Shown here one piece after another: positions 53,514-64,000 of a DNA stretch of 64,000 bases. The notes beneath the pieces are model-generated. The model made no database searches and was not told the DNA's origin. It was given only the letters and a program-made list of their open reading frames with translations. The translations under genes were made by a program, and so were the position numbers. Source of the stretch: Kappaphycus alvarezii (lineage: Eukaryota > Rhodophyta > Florideophyceae > Gigartinales > Solieriaceae); assembly GCA_002205965.3 (NCBI GenBank), contig NADL03000691.1, forward strand, positions 2,108,001 to 2,172,000. Reading direction: 5' to 3'. Within the stretch, counting starts at the first letter, position 1. Each line of letters begins with the position of its first letter.

Positions 53514-54298
53514 TGGCTACTCCTGAAGATAACTTACCGCAAGAAAGTTGAAGTGCAGAAGTGGCGTCAAGCAGGGAGCATATATCTAACAGTTTTGCAG
53601 CTCTAACCGAAGAGAATGAATTGCAACTGAATTCAATCGGAGGTCCTGAACCACCAGATGAAAGCGCTTCACAAGAGACTTTGGTACAGTAAAAAGCAGA
53701 AGTAGAGTCGTATGCTAAAGAAATGTTACAAGTGTTCAAAGAAATAGAACTTAAAGGAGAGTGGCTATGGCTGCAATTTACTGCAACCTTCAGGCCTCAA
53801 ACCATTCCGTTTATCCCAAAGACGACGACGCTAAGGTGGATAGAATTTCTTATTGCTCGTGGAGTTTATGTCAAACGCCAACAAGGGTAACCCACAGAAA
53901 AAGCACTTCTTGAATGCTTAACAAGAAGACATCTGTTGCAACCGTAGGCAAATTGGACACACCATTGTCAAACTCTAGAAGCAATACGAAGCGTACCGAA
54001 CGATCCCATGAACATACATCTGCCAATCACCATCCGGAGGCATTAACTCCATCTGTTTCGAACCAGCCACCCCAGACAAATCAAGAGAACTCAGGATCAA
54101 GAAACAACCCTCCTGTTCTTCAAGAAACGTCTAAGGATCCCTACTCGATGCCAAGCAAACGAACCCATCTCACCAACCAAGATCCCGCACCAGAGTTCAA
54201 GACCATTTACCCAATGTTGTTGCAAATTCTTTTCAGGAACGCGAGAGATCTTTTTATAATGCTGACAACGCACAGACTGGTAACCACTCACTTGACTT
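53514..54298 (+). pseudogene. CoA Gag, first part (fossil)
   Basis: It opens with ATG and MATPEDNLPQES, then reads SFAALTEENELQLNSIGGPE, EIELKGEWLWLQFTATFRP, and a polar linker (53914 onward) with NQENSGSRNNPPVLQETSKD and RTHLTNQDPAP. The last residues before GyA3 continue in the Gag type seen at 61.45 kb. No catalytic motif is expected in Gag; assignment rests on composition and on what follows. Confidence 0.5.
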
Positions 54299-55016
54299 TG
54301 ATAGGGGTAAATCGGCGGGGGAAGAGATCCTCAGAACCAATTACCCTGAGAAGGAGGTGTTGCGAGCGACAAAAGTGCTACCGTGGTATTGTTGAACAAA
54401 CAAAAGGGAGTGTAAATAGAAGAAAGTTGAGAAAGCTACAAGCAAGTTTAAAAGGGGCAGGGTCTACCACCGACGCTCTGCGACCAGCATGGAAAAAGTT
54501 TTCTTGGGTCTGAAGTTGACTCTCAACTTCACTACTCGGGACTTGGCTTGAAGTTGTCTGCCAACTTGCTTCACCTCCACTAAAGGAAGCAGTTTACTCG
54601 GCTTATATAGACTTTTGGCTACCACAAAAGTCTCAAACAAACATACTGATAACCATGAAATGCATTCACGGTAATCGTGTGAACCAGAGATACTATTAGG
54701 AGATATTTCCTCAAGGTAAATATCTAGGTGCCATACCCATGCCAGCTACTCATCGGCCAGGGGTGGGAATTGATGTGACCATTATATAGACCTTTCAGAG
54801 TCACTCGTAGTATCACCCACAACCTAGAACTGTACTGAATCTACTATGACAGCGTGTCCTAAAATGAAAAAAATCAACCGACGAATTTGCCCACACTCAC
54901 CCAAATTAAAAACATCTTGCAAATTCAAAAACTGTAAAAATATCTTCCCAATTCCGATACTGTATACAATCATGGTCCTCATCTAGATTTTTTTGTGTGC
55001 GAATTTGCGCACATCA
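54299..55016 (-). repeat. GyA3 3' LTR
   Basis: Reads TGATAGGGGTAAATCGG on the plus strand and ends GCGCACATCA, the reverse complement of the GyA LTR. About 718 bp. Confidence 0.9.
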
Positions 55017-56060
55017 CGCCCTCTCGCTCAAGACGAACGTCCCGACTCGTCACTGCTCTTCTTCTGCTTCCGTTAGTGTTCGCTGTCTTATTGATAAAAT
55101 GTATGGTCTCTCAAACGGGTACGGATGCAACTGATTACCATATGATGCTCTAAAAGTAGGTTCGCATTACGGGTACCCCACTTTGTAGCATAGCCTCATA
55201 TATTGGTTTGATCACATCGAGGTGGGGTTGAATACATTCTTCTTCCGTGACTCTTCGAATCTTCCAAGAGTGAAAAAAATATATGTGATATGCAAACTCT
55301 TCTGGAAGATGCCGGAGGAATGGATGTCGATAAGAAAAGAAGACGCGCATCATCAAGAACGAATCTTCGTAAGATAAGTGCGGTCCATGTAGCGCCCTAA
55401 AACATAAGCAGATGCTTATCATGAAATAAAAAATGACCTGCGCATCGTTCGCATCCTCGGAGATATTGCGCAGCCAAAAAGATAATCTTCTTCTTCCGAC
55501 TGTATGCTGTGCATGGTTGTGAAGCAGAGCTAGAGATGAAGTTGTGGTGGACGGTCCCGATGAATGGCCGCGACCAGCTCGTGACGTACTGGGCCTGTAC
55601 GAGGTCCTCTCAGGGGACGACCGGAACCTCTTCTGGGCGGGTTGTTGTCTCCTGAAGGTCCTCCTCTGGTCATCATCACTGCTTCAGGAGGATCCTCGCC
55701 GCCTTCAACGTTCCCAATTTGTTGCGGAGAAACGTAAGGTTCCCATAGAGGATACGGACCAGCCTGTATTCCATATCGGGGGTAAGGCGTAACCTCTCAG
55801 TCGCACGTCCTGGTTGTTCTTGAGAAATACGTAAATTGGACGGATAATATTCAGATACGTTTGCGACAAGTCTCCAGCAGCTACCATTCCATATCTTCCT
55901 ATAGAGTAATGATATATTACCTCCACAAATCTGGACCTGCTTCCGTGAACCTTCCGTTTTGGAATGAAAATAGAACTCTATTAAAGTCGGAAATCTTCTT
56001 TCAGGAACCAATGGTCCATTCAACGTACGAAAACATAGGCATATATTAATGTAGAAATGG
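55017..56060 (-). pseudogene. GyA3 third ORF (broken copy)
   Basis: The minus strand carries both domains: ISICLCFRALHGPHLSYEDS at 55150-55422 and INICLCFRTLNGPLV with YHYSIGRYGMVAAGDLSQ at 55676-56140. The order and the linker are as in GyA2. It confirms that the third ORF is part of the element rather than an accident of one copy. Confidence 0.8.
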
Positions 56061-56089
56061 ATGATTACGTGGAGTTCGTAGTAGTCCCG

Positions 56090-57900
56090 CGTAATCGAGA
56101 TGATCCATTCCCAGGCCCTTGCTCCTCCCATAGGAATCATTCTATAGTTAAAGATTAGTAATGCCCGTGTTGCGCATAGTCCTGTGTGAGAAGGAATTCT
56201 TCAGGCCTTCATGGTGAGGGACCAGACGACGTGCATGGATGGCCTCCTTGATCTCTTCCCTGAGCTTGAACAGAGCTGATAGTGCGGGTGTCTTTCCTCC
56301 GTGACGATGCAAGGGTTCGAGTACTTGGTTAGGAAGGCCGGCCACTTCACAGCCTGCTGCATTGCTTCTCCATGTACTTCAAGTACTTTAGAGCCAACTG
56401 AAAAGGTTCTGACTGCAGGTTCTGCATCCATATTTCTTGTCTGTGTTAGCGCGCGGTGTGATCTTCAGCCTTCGGTGGCCATTAATTCAACTTCCTACTC
56501 TTTTCATCGATAATATTTGTTTCCACGTCTCTCTGTAACATTCTAAGAGCCCTTCCGTACATTAGCTCGAATGGTGAGCGTCCATTTCTTCCTCTTCTTC
56601 GACGGTAGCCGTTAAACTTTTGGTAATGCATCTTCCCACTGGATTTTATTCTCCGACATAGTTTCCGATATTGCTCGTTTGATGTTCCAACCATCCTATC
56701 AGCTTTCCCATTTGACATAGGAGCGTATGCGAGAACGGTCTTCAGCTGAATCTCTTTCTCTTCCAAGAATCGAAGCAGTAAGTTTGCAGTAAAACAAAGG
56801 GCGTTATCCGAGATGATCCTTTTTGGAAGACCAAACGGTTCAATTATTCTCTTTTGATGAATCTCAGTACCACCTCAGTATTTGCTATTAAGCTCCTGAA
56901 ATGCAGTTTCCATTTCCTTGTTCCAGTAAAAGTTTCCGTTCTTCGTAGTGCTGGCATGTACCGGTGCTGCAGTCTTGGCGAAATATTTGATAAATCTTCT
57001 GTAATATGAGGCCAGTCCTGAGAAGCTTCGGACCTCCGTCTTTGAAGCGGGCCTTGGTGCCAACTTTATTTTTTCGTTTTTCTCTGGATCCACTCTAATT
57101 CCCTCTTGGTCGACGATATGACCGAGTAATTGGATAGAAGTTTTCGCAAAGAAGCATTTGCTCAACTTAATTTTCAAGCTATACTCCGATATCCTCTCCA
57201 CAACTGTCTTGACGTGCGAGATGTGCTGGTCCAATGTTTCTGATAATATGAAGACATCATCAATATAGACTCTTGCGAATGGAAGTCCTTTCAAAACCTC
57301 GTTCATCATTCTTTGGAATGCAGCTGGTGCATTCATGAGACCAAAAGGCATCACTTGGAACCTGAACGTACCGGCTTTGCTGGTAAAGGTTGTTTTTCCT
57401 AACATTTTCATCCAATGGAATCTGCCAATAGCCAGTGTAAAGGTCAATTGAGGTGAAATATCTCCCATCCCTCAGGTCCTCGAGGATCTCCTATATGTTC
57501 GGAATCGGAAATCGAGCGGGTATCATTCTCTGGTTCAGTTGTCCGGTAATCGACGCAAAAACGCAGCTTTCCATCCTTCTTTGGTGCGACCACAACTGGA
57601 AACGACCATGGGATGAAACTGGTCGAATAATATCATTTTTCAGCATACTTAAAACATTTTCTGAGATAGATTGGTCATATATTGGCGGTTGACGTCTAGG
57701 CTCGTGGTAAATCGGTTGAGTGTCGGTAAGTTCGAACGAGTGAGTAACCGGTACACTTGCTTGTCTTAAATCTGAAACGCTCCATGCAATTACTTCGGAA
57801 GATGTTAACATGTCGGATATTTTCAGTGAGGCGGGGCGGGAAGGTGCTGCACTTTTCCTTGAATTTCTGCCATTTGGCGCCCTTTTTCTTCTTTATCCTC
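56090..57900 (-). pseudogene. GyA3 pol region (broken copy)
   Basis: Right to left on the minus strand: reverse transcriptase with FGLMNAPAAFQRMMNEVLKG, ARVYIDDVFIL and LGHIVDQEGIRVDPEK (56875-57468), then integrase parts with VLAYAPMSNGKADRMVGT (56482-56766). It is shorter than in GyA2 and clearly broken. Confidence 0.85.
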
Positions 57901-58079
57901 AACCTCAATATTTTGAAGGACCTCTTCCGTCGTGCTCACATCTTCATATATGGAATTCGACATATTCTTATTTTCTTTGCAAAGGTAATCTTCTTTCATG
58001 CTCCTAATTCTTTTCTTTGATTCGATATCATCGCAAAAAGAAACACATTCGGGTTTCAAACTTATCCTAGAATTCCAGT

Positions 58080-60006
58080 CGTCATCTGCTTCAAACCCGG
58101 AATCATAATAGTCCCATGCCATGTTCATTACCCCCCGAGGGTACCCTTTTCCACTTCCGAAAATGTTAGTTGGTTCCGAATCTTCGCTGTCATAGCTATA
58201 AGTGAAATCTTCACTGTTCGTTTCTTTTAAATCTTCAGGATGCGTGCTTTTGTCGAAATCCAGGGGCATCTTCACGTTTCTGCCGTCAATATTAACTGAA
58301 ACCATTTAGTTGCCAAGTCAATGCATGTCCCTAGTCTTTCCATGGTGGGCAGCCAATGATTGCATCGAAAGGGAGATCCGGCATGACAAGAAAGTCTACA
58401 TCAACTTTAGATTCCCCAAAGAACACGGAAACCTTTTCAACAGTGCCCCATGCATTTTGAGACAGTTCCATCCGCTACAGTTATTTTTCGAGTCGTTGGA
58501 GTAATTTGGAGACCCAGATCTGTCACCAAAGTTTCTGAAATGAGGTTTGGAACAGCACCCGAATCGAAGAGAGCTTGGGTTTTCATACCCAATACTTTGA
58601 CTGGTACCAGCTTAAGACCTCTTGGTGCTGTCGAGGCCGATTGAAGAAACAGTTTCTTACCCTTAGCGGACTTATTAGACCTGATAATTTTTTTGAGTTC
58701 TTTTCTCGCATCCTTTGCGTCGCCCCTCAAAAGTTGACCAAACGTTATCCCAGTTGGTGCTGATGAAAACTCAGCCAACCAAATTGTACCTCTTCACATA
58801 CTCTAGTACGTCCTTAGAGATACTCTTAAATTCTTACTCTTTTTCGTCTTCTTGGCCAAAGTGCTTCCCACTCCTGGAACAACTTTATCAGGCCTCTTGG
58901 TTCAGGGAGGTACAGTTGCTGGGATATGCTCCAGCATTCCATACTCTAGCCTAGGTTTTTCGATAAAATGTTCCCTTCCCCATCCCTTTTTGTCACATTG
59001 ACTTGACTGATTTCTTCAGCGATGGATACATACCAGCATCCGTCAACCTTTGATCCTTCCTATTTTATAAGATTTTCATCTCTGGCCCTGACTCACTCCT
59101 TGCATCCGATAAATTTGCTCTTCTGTTGTTCTTTAGACCAGCAGTTTACTTTCATGATGCCCATATCGACCGCACTTCGCACAACGAGTGTTTTCTATGT
59201 GGATTATCAGGGCACCTGTTTGCAAAATGTCCAGGCTTGTGACAGTAAGAACAGACTTCTGCGGCTTTAGGGGCCCCAGACTGGTTCTTCTTAATGGTAA
59301 GAGTAAGGCTTTCCAACTGCGAGGTTATCATGTCAAGTCGATTATCGAATCGGGTTTCCAACCTTTCTTCCAAGTTTGGCATCGCTCCTGACAGATTCTA
59401 ATGCCGCTGCTTTAGTAACCGGCCTTTTGATAATTCTTTTCAGGGATGTACGATAGACATCGATGTGCGGGTTTCCCTCGGTACCTCACTCAGTGACTGA
59501 AACGTCTCCGAATTTTTGACAAATTCTACTATGGTACCCTTCAGTTCATCAAAAGTGTGAGGGCCCTTGATGAGGAGGAAATCGGAGAGCCGCTTATCCC
59601 CCATAGCCGCCTTACGCAGCATTCCGTACTTGGCTTGGGCGTTGAACCCAGCCTTTTCATAAAGATCACACAAGTACACCAATGAGCTTAACAAATCGTC
59701 GAAGTTGAGCCGGGCCTCTATGGCGGTACGAATCATCTCATCTGGTTCTACCTCCTTAGCATACTCTTTCACAAGCCACTCACATACCTCACCGAAGTTA
59801 CGCCCATTCCCGTTAAGAGACCACCCGTCGATAAACTTGGACTTATATTTGTGCTTTGCGTCACCATGAAGATAGGCGAAGATACTTGCGGCCTTCTCTT
59901 CATCGCCCTTCTCTCGCATCACAACGTTGACATATGTGTAAAGAAACTCCTCAACGTCTTCAGTCTTGCCCCCTGTGAACGTTATACGAGCAGCGTTGAG
60001 ATCCAT
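58080..60006 (-). pseudogene. GyA3 Gag-protease region (broken copy)
   Basis: The Gag N-terminal part (59440-60006) matches GyA2 almost exactly (DVEEFLYTYVNVVMREKGDE). The first zinc knuckle (CSYCHKPGHFANRCPDN) is at 59152-59382 and the retropepsin (ALFDSGAVPNLISETLV) at 58437-58778. The start codon context and distance to the LTR equal those in GyA2. Confidence 0.85.
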
Positions 60007-60095
60007 GATTACAGAAAAGAAATCCCCCCGAAGTGTTCCTTACTACTGCTCAACTCGAATACCTCGGGTGCAACCCCCTCCACAAGAGTACCAAA

Positions 60096-61446
60096 TGATA
60101 GGGGTAAATCGGCGGGGGAAGAGATCCTCAGAACCAATTACCCTGAGAAGGAGGTGTTGCGAGCGACAAAAGTGCTACCGTGGTATTGTTGAACGAACAA
60201 AAGGGAGTGTATATAGAAGAGAGTTGAGAAGCTACAAGCAAGTATAAAAGGGGCAGGGTCTACCACCGACGCTCTGCGACTAGCGTAAGAAAAAGTTTTC
60301 TTGGGTCTGAAGTTGACTCTCAACTTCCTACTACTCGGGACTTGGCTTGAAGTTGTCTGCCAACTTGCTTCACCTCCACTAAAGGAAGCAGTTTACTCGG
60401 CTTATATAGACTTTTGGCTACCCCAAAAGTCTCAACAAACATACTAATAACCATAAAATGTATTCACGGTAATCGTGTGAACCAGAGAGACTATTAGAAG
60501 ATATTTCCTCAAGGTAAATATCTAGGTGCCATACCCATGCCAGCCACCCATCGGCCAGGGGTGGGAATTGATGTGGCCATTATATAGACCTTTCAGAGCA
60601 CTCGTAGTATCACCCACAACCTAGAATCCAAGTGTCAACACGCGTTTGACCTGCAAATACGAAGACGGGATGACTCGTCGTCACCACATCCTCCGCAACG
60701 TTCTTCCGCTACTGCAAGAAGTTGGGATCGTCGCCCTCGTCGAACATCCGCTCCTCCACCAGGCTTCCCGACTCATCTGGGCATCGGAGTCCCCGTGCTA
60801 CGAATGGATATCTACATACCCGCTGCATACGGGCTTCACAGTACCGATATAGCCGTCGACGTTACTGTTGCCCACCCCTCCGCACGCCGCCACATTTCGC
60901 CAAGTACGGTTACTGCCGGCGCCGCGCGACACTCGCAGAGCGCGAGAAACATCGTCATTACGGCACTTACTGCAACCGAAACGATATCCTCCTCTCCCCC
61001 GTCGGGATTGATATCTATGGCGCCTTGGGCGACGACGGTAAGGCTTTTTCCGCCGCCTTGCTTCCTTCGCTGCTTCTCGTCGCGGTTCCTCCCCTCAACA
61101 GGAGCTCCGCGACTTCGTTACCCGTTTTGCATTTAGTCTCCAAATAATGCAGGCGCGACAAGTTTCTACCCGCCGCCCGCATCCGTAGTTAATTTATAAA
61201 TACCCTCCGCACGCCTCTGTGCGACATTGTATGACAAATAAAGATCTACCACCTAGAACTGTACTGACATCTACTATGACAGCGTGTCCTAAAATGAAAA
61301 AAAATCAACCGACGAATTTGCCACACTCACCCAAATTAAAAACATCTTGCAAATTCAAAAACTGTAAAAATATCTTCCCAATTCCGATACTGTATACAAT
61401 CATGGTCCTCATCTAGATTTTTTTGTGTGCGAATTTGCGCACATCA
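60096..61446 (-). repeat. GyA3 5' LTR, enlarged by a LINE-Z insertion
   Basis: LTR sequence runs 60096-60626 and again 61251-61446. The 624 bp between are LINE-Z. LTR termini are TGATAGGGG on the left and GCGCACATCA on the right. Confidence 0.9.
60627..61250 (+). mobile_element. LINE-Z: 5'-truncated LINE fragment inside the GyA3 LTR
   Basis: A third LINE family. It encodes CKYEDGMTRRHHILRNVLPL (60.65 kb), a hydrophobic segment with EHPLLHQ, and then MDIYIPAAYGLHSTDIAVDV followed by TVAHPSARRH (60.80-60.89 kb). The H-H, D-I and D-V-T-V pattern again resembles the RPD/DxT nuclease-like C-terminus of the other LINEs. The 3' tail has AATAAA at 61237-61242, eight bases before the end. ACCTAGAA follows the insertion at 61251-61258 and stands just before it (60619-60626): an 8-bp target duplication. 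Truncated and broken, so not functional. Confidence 0.85.
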
Positions 61447-61451
61447 GACTT

Positions 61452-62200
61452 AATGGAATAATTTATGCCCATCAGGCGCGAAAACGATTCTGCAGTGGAT
61501 TTGATGAAGACCTTCGTGGATTTCTTGAAGTTCTAAGATACTATGGCTCGTTTGTGCAAGCTGACAGAGAAAGAAAAAGTGGAAGCAATGCCCGTGATGC
61601 TTGACGAAGATGCATTGTCTCTGTAAATTGAAAAATATCGTCCCGGTACGTCTTACGCGAATATGCTACAGCTTTTAATCGACAACTAAATCAGCGAAGA
61701 ACAGAGGAACAGAACCGTGATTCTCTAGCAATCTCTACGGTTGTCTCAGTTCATGAGAGAGAATCCCGAGAAAAGTGAATTGGAAGTGTTTCGATTATTT
61801 TGCTACAAGATTTCTCAGCTTCAGAAGCAAATGGATCCCAGTTATAGAACGGATATCTTCCTTAGAGATCAGCTAATTGTTGCAGTTGATACAAATCAGG
61901 TGACGCATCCTCTCCTCGAATGCATTCTAGCCACATTTCAGGACGCACGTAGTATGATTGCTGCGTTTCTCTCCAACGAACCAAGTCCGCAGGTGCATTT
62001 GTCGTCAATACGCCAAGGATAGGTACCTCATCTTCTGAAGCGCACTATAGTTTAGGAAACACCTACGGTGGCGAGGCCAAAAGAAACTTCAGGGGTTATA
62101 CGAAAGGATACAAGGAAGGTGCCGCACGATCTCTTCCCGAATAATATCGGGCAGAAAATCTTTTTATGTATGCGGTGAGGATCATCTAGCAAAGACTCGA
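61452..62200 (+). pseudogene. CoA Gag, second part, with knuckle-like segment
   Basis: Resumes after GyA3. The 61741-62022 frame reads LSQFMRENPEKSELEVFRLF and QLQKQMDPSYRTDIFLRDQL, then CILATFQDARSMIAAFLSNE, in the style of copia-type Gag proteins of fungi and protists. Near 62160 a short segment reads VCGEDHLAKTRHSPAEV, a knuckle-like C, G, H pattern. The frame is broken. Confidence 0.6.
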
Positions 62201-62276
62201 CACTCCCCTGCCGAAGTGAAAGTAGCTATTGAGCGTATGAGAAGACGCAAACCAAACGCATACCTGTCGGTAGGAC

Positions 62277-62950
62277 ATGGCTTGCGTCGTTGATGACCTC
62301 TTGGAAGACGATAATAAGGAACAGGATCCTGACGAAGTGAACTATGCATACTCAACTAACGAAGAATCTGATAATGAAGACGAAGGAACGTGGTATATTG
62401 AAGAAGACGAAATGGCCCTTCACACAGGCGACGAGGTGCACTTGGCAAATGCCTCTCTCGTTCATGGCATTCATACAACAAGGATCTGGAAATGACATTA
62501 GCAGGCAATGAACCGGGAACTATCACAAGGTGAGAACAATCGCTTCAAAGGAATTCTCCTGGATACACGCGCAAATCGCTCTTCCGTCATGTCGTATTCA
62601 CAGTACAAGGCGTATTGCGAAGAATTCGACGTACCAAGTCAGTTGTAAAAAGGGGAAACGTTTTGGGTGTTTTACTCTTGGAAGTATATCCGATCTATCC
62701 CATGGTTTTCCAGACAACCATAATCGACTCAAAAAGTGTATACCGACACCGTAAGGGGGAAGGAACTACGCTCCATAAAATGCTACCTTTAGCCCCAGTT
62801 GGAAAAGAGGGACACCAAGAGCCTTACTGGTATCGGAGGAACTAAGAAAGCCATTGTAAATGTGACTATCCCAATACCCTTCAAGGATCTAAACCTTGTT
62901 ATCGATGTGAAGTTTTAGATCTTACCGGAAGACGGACCAAATCTGCTCAG
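62277..62950 (+). pseudogene. CoA protease region, carrying K4
   Basis: An acidic linker (62277-62495: DDNKEQDPDEVNYAYSTNEE) precedes a retropepsin-like segment. After K4 (62654-62795) the plus strand reads AIVNVTIPIPFKDLNLVIDV and EDGPNLLSMKDMIDNGLDIS, typical of the C-terminal half of the copia-type protease and its link to integrase. The catalytic D-S/T-G itself is hard to place. Broken. Confidence 0.6.
62640..62810 (+). repeat. Short dispersed repeat K, copy 4, with target duplication
   Basis: The repeat proper is about 142 bp (62654-62795). It is flanked by CAGTTGTAAAAAGG (62640-62653) and CAGTTGGAAAAGAGG (62796-62810), an imperfect direct repeat of 14-15 bp, as made by LINE-type integration. 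Core and outer part match K1 over the full length. It is in the CoA protease region. Confidence 0.85.
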
Positions 62951-64000
62951 TATGAAGGACATGATAGACAATGGCCTCGATATAAGTATCCAGAAGCAGC
63001 AGGTGACCTATAAGCATCTCATCCAACCAATATCAATTCAGAACTACTTCCCTCTCCACAAATGGAAACCAGAAGATCTTTCATTTTCTCTGTACACGAA
63101 AGCGGAACTTTGGAAGCTACGTAGAGTCTTTGGTCACCCGAGTGTCAATGCCTTTACGAACCTGCTCAAGCGAGCCAGGCCAGATAAGATGAATGCAGAT
63201 ACCCGCAACGAAATCGAAGAACTCACCAAGTCCTATCGTACATGCGCAGTCAACTCTACTGCTTCCCGCCTATTTAAGCTCACTATTGGATCAGACGACT
63301 TGAAGTACAACCATGTGGTAGATTTCGACATCATGTACATCAACTACCGACCTTTGCTACACGCCGTCGATGAAGCGACTCACTTCAATGCTGTATTGTT
63401 CCTAAACCGTGTCAGATTCGGACATTTAGAAAGCTTTTCTACGCTGCTGGTCAAGGATCTACCTCGACCGCCTGGTATTTTTGCGAGTGGATGAAGGCAG
63501 TAGTTTGTGTCGAAATAGTTCCTCAAAATTGCTGACACAGATGGAATATCAAGTCATGCAAGCACATGTGGAGTCTCCATCAACGATGTCTCATGTTGAA
63601 AGGTACAATGGACCACTACGCGCTGCATACCTTAAGATCCGTAAAACACTGCCACGAACGGAGACAGACGCCGACTGCCTTCAGATGGCTGTCAAAGCCG
63701 TGAAAGACACTGTAGGACCTGAAGGACTCAGCCCTATGCTACTGGTGTTTGGATCTCTGCCACGTCCAGCGAGCAAGACTCCGGCTGAGACGCAATTGCA
63801 ATGTGAAAGAGCCATTGAGGCAGCATCGAAAGAGGTGCAGAAGGAACAGGCAAGACGCCGGGTCGCATCGGGCTCAAGGCACTGTGGTGGACCGAAGGCC
63901 AAAGAGCAAAGTGCAGAACTTGCCAAACTACGGACTGGCTCTCCAGTTTCGATATTTCGGGAGTCATCTAAGAAATGGGAAGGTCCCTTTCCATTTATAC
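62951..64000 (+). pseudogene. CoA integrase with pre-integrase zinc finger (runs off window)
   Basis: The 62952-63494 frame reads LWKLRRVFGHPSVNAFTNLL (the H-P-S pre-integrase finger), TKSYRTCAVNSTASRLFKL with the C of the finger, then NHVVDFDIMYINYRPLLHAV and DEATHFNAVLFL, the integrase core with its first Asp. Farther on (63.54-63.9 kb) the plus strand reads MQAHVESPSTMSHVERYNGP, with the core's Glu, and LQMAVKAVKDTVGPEGLSPM, typical of this copia group. Broken, and cut by the end of the window. Confidence 0.8.

Larger units (their letters stand above)
54294..61451 (-). mobile_element. GyA3: Ty3/gypsy element inserted in CoA Gag
   Basis: Minus-strand copy of GyA, with LTRs at 54299-55016 (3') and 60096-61446 (5', enlarged by LINE-Z). 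It has the exact 5-bp target duplication GACTT at 54294-54298 and 61447-61451. All parts are present: gag-protease, pol and third ORF. It is broken at many points, more than GyA2. LTRs remain very similar, so it too is fairly young, but older than the LINE-Z inside it. Confidence 0.93.
53500..64000 (+). mobile_element. CoA: Ty1/copia-type element, split by GyA3, runs off the window
   Basis: Gag, protease and then integrase in this order, which is the copia order (integrase before reverse transcriptase). Gag begins near 53514, is interrupted by GyA3 at 54299-61446, and continues at 61447. The protease region carries the short repeat K4. The reverse transcriptase must lie beyond 64 kb. It is broken at many points and older than GyA3. 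No LTR was recognised at its left end, where it meets LINE-Y5. Confidence 0.75.

Overview
The window is nuclear DNA from a eukaryote with a repeat-rich genome. It has Ty3/gypsy and Ty1/copia-type LTR retrotransposons, several LINE-like elements, and at least one gene model with GT-AG introns. I see no operons, ribosome binding sites, rRNA or CRISPR. The lineage cannot be fixed from this sequence: a chromodomain-bearing gypsy element, a copia-type element and LINEs with a nuclease-like C-terminus occur together in fungi, algae and other protists. Element names below are local labels.

Layout. 1-6.5 kb: a decayed gypsy element (GyB, minus strand) and its probable LTR. 6.5-9.1 kb: no recognised gene. 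9.1-13.5 kb: a decayed chromodomain gypsy element (GyC, minus). 13.8-18.9 kb: two GC-rich LINEs on the minus strand, one long (LINE-X1) and one 5'-truncated (LINE-X2). 18.9-20.8 kb: a tRNA-like sequence with A and B boxes and a possible zinc-finger gene. 20.8-28.8 kb: a LINE-Y fragment ending at a nearly full-length gypsy element (GyA1). 28.8-33.9 kb: AT-rich, with a DNA-methyltransferase-like remnant. 34-37.5 kb: an LTR-like unit carrying its own ORF (D1) and two LINE-Y copies head to head. 38.2-39.9 kb: the best host-gene candidate, with introns and a 24-bp coding minisatellite. 40.3-64 kb: a nest of elements.

The nest can be ordered. A LINE-Y (40.5-53.4 kb) was entered by GyA2 next to its reverse-transcriptase active-site motif. 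The same LINE-Y also holds a short repeat (K3), which was itself split by D2 with a 5-bp target duplication. A copia-type element (CoA, 53.5 kb to beyond the window) was entered in gag by GyA3, with 5-bp duplication GACTT. GyA3 was in turn entered in one LTR by a third LINE (LINE-Z). Another copy of the short repeat (K4) sits in the CoA protease region.

The most unusual items are four. The GyA elements carry a third ORF after integrase made of two copies of an unrecognised domain. The D units resemble an LTR with a protein gene in its U3 part. The K repeat is a short dispersed sequence that moves by itself. The intron-bearing gene has octapeptide repeats. The three GyA copies are very alike and lie in both orientations, which points to recent activity.
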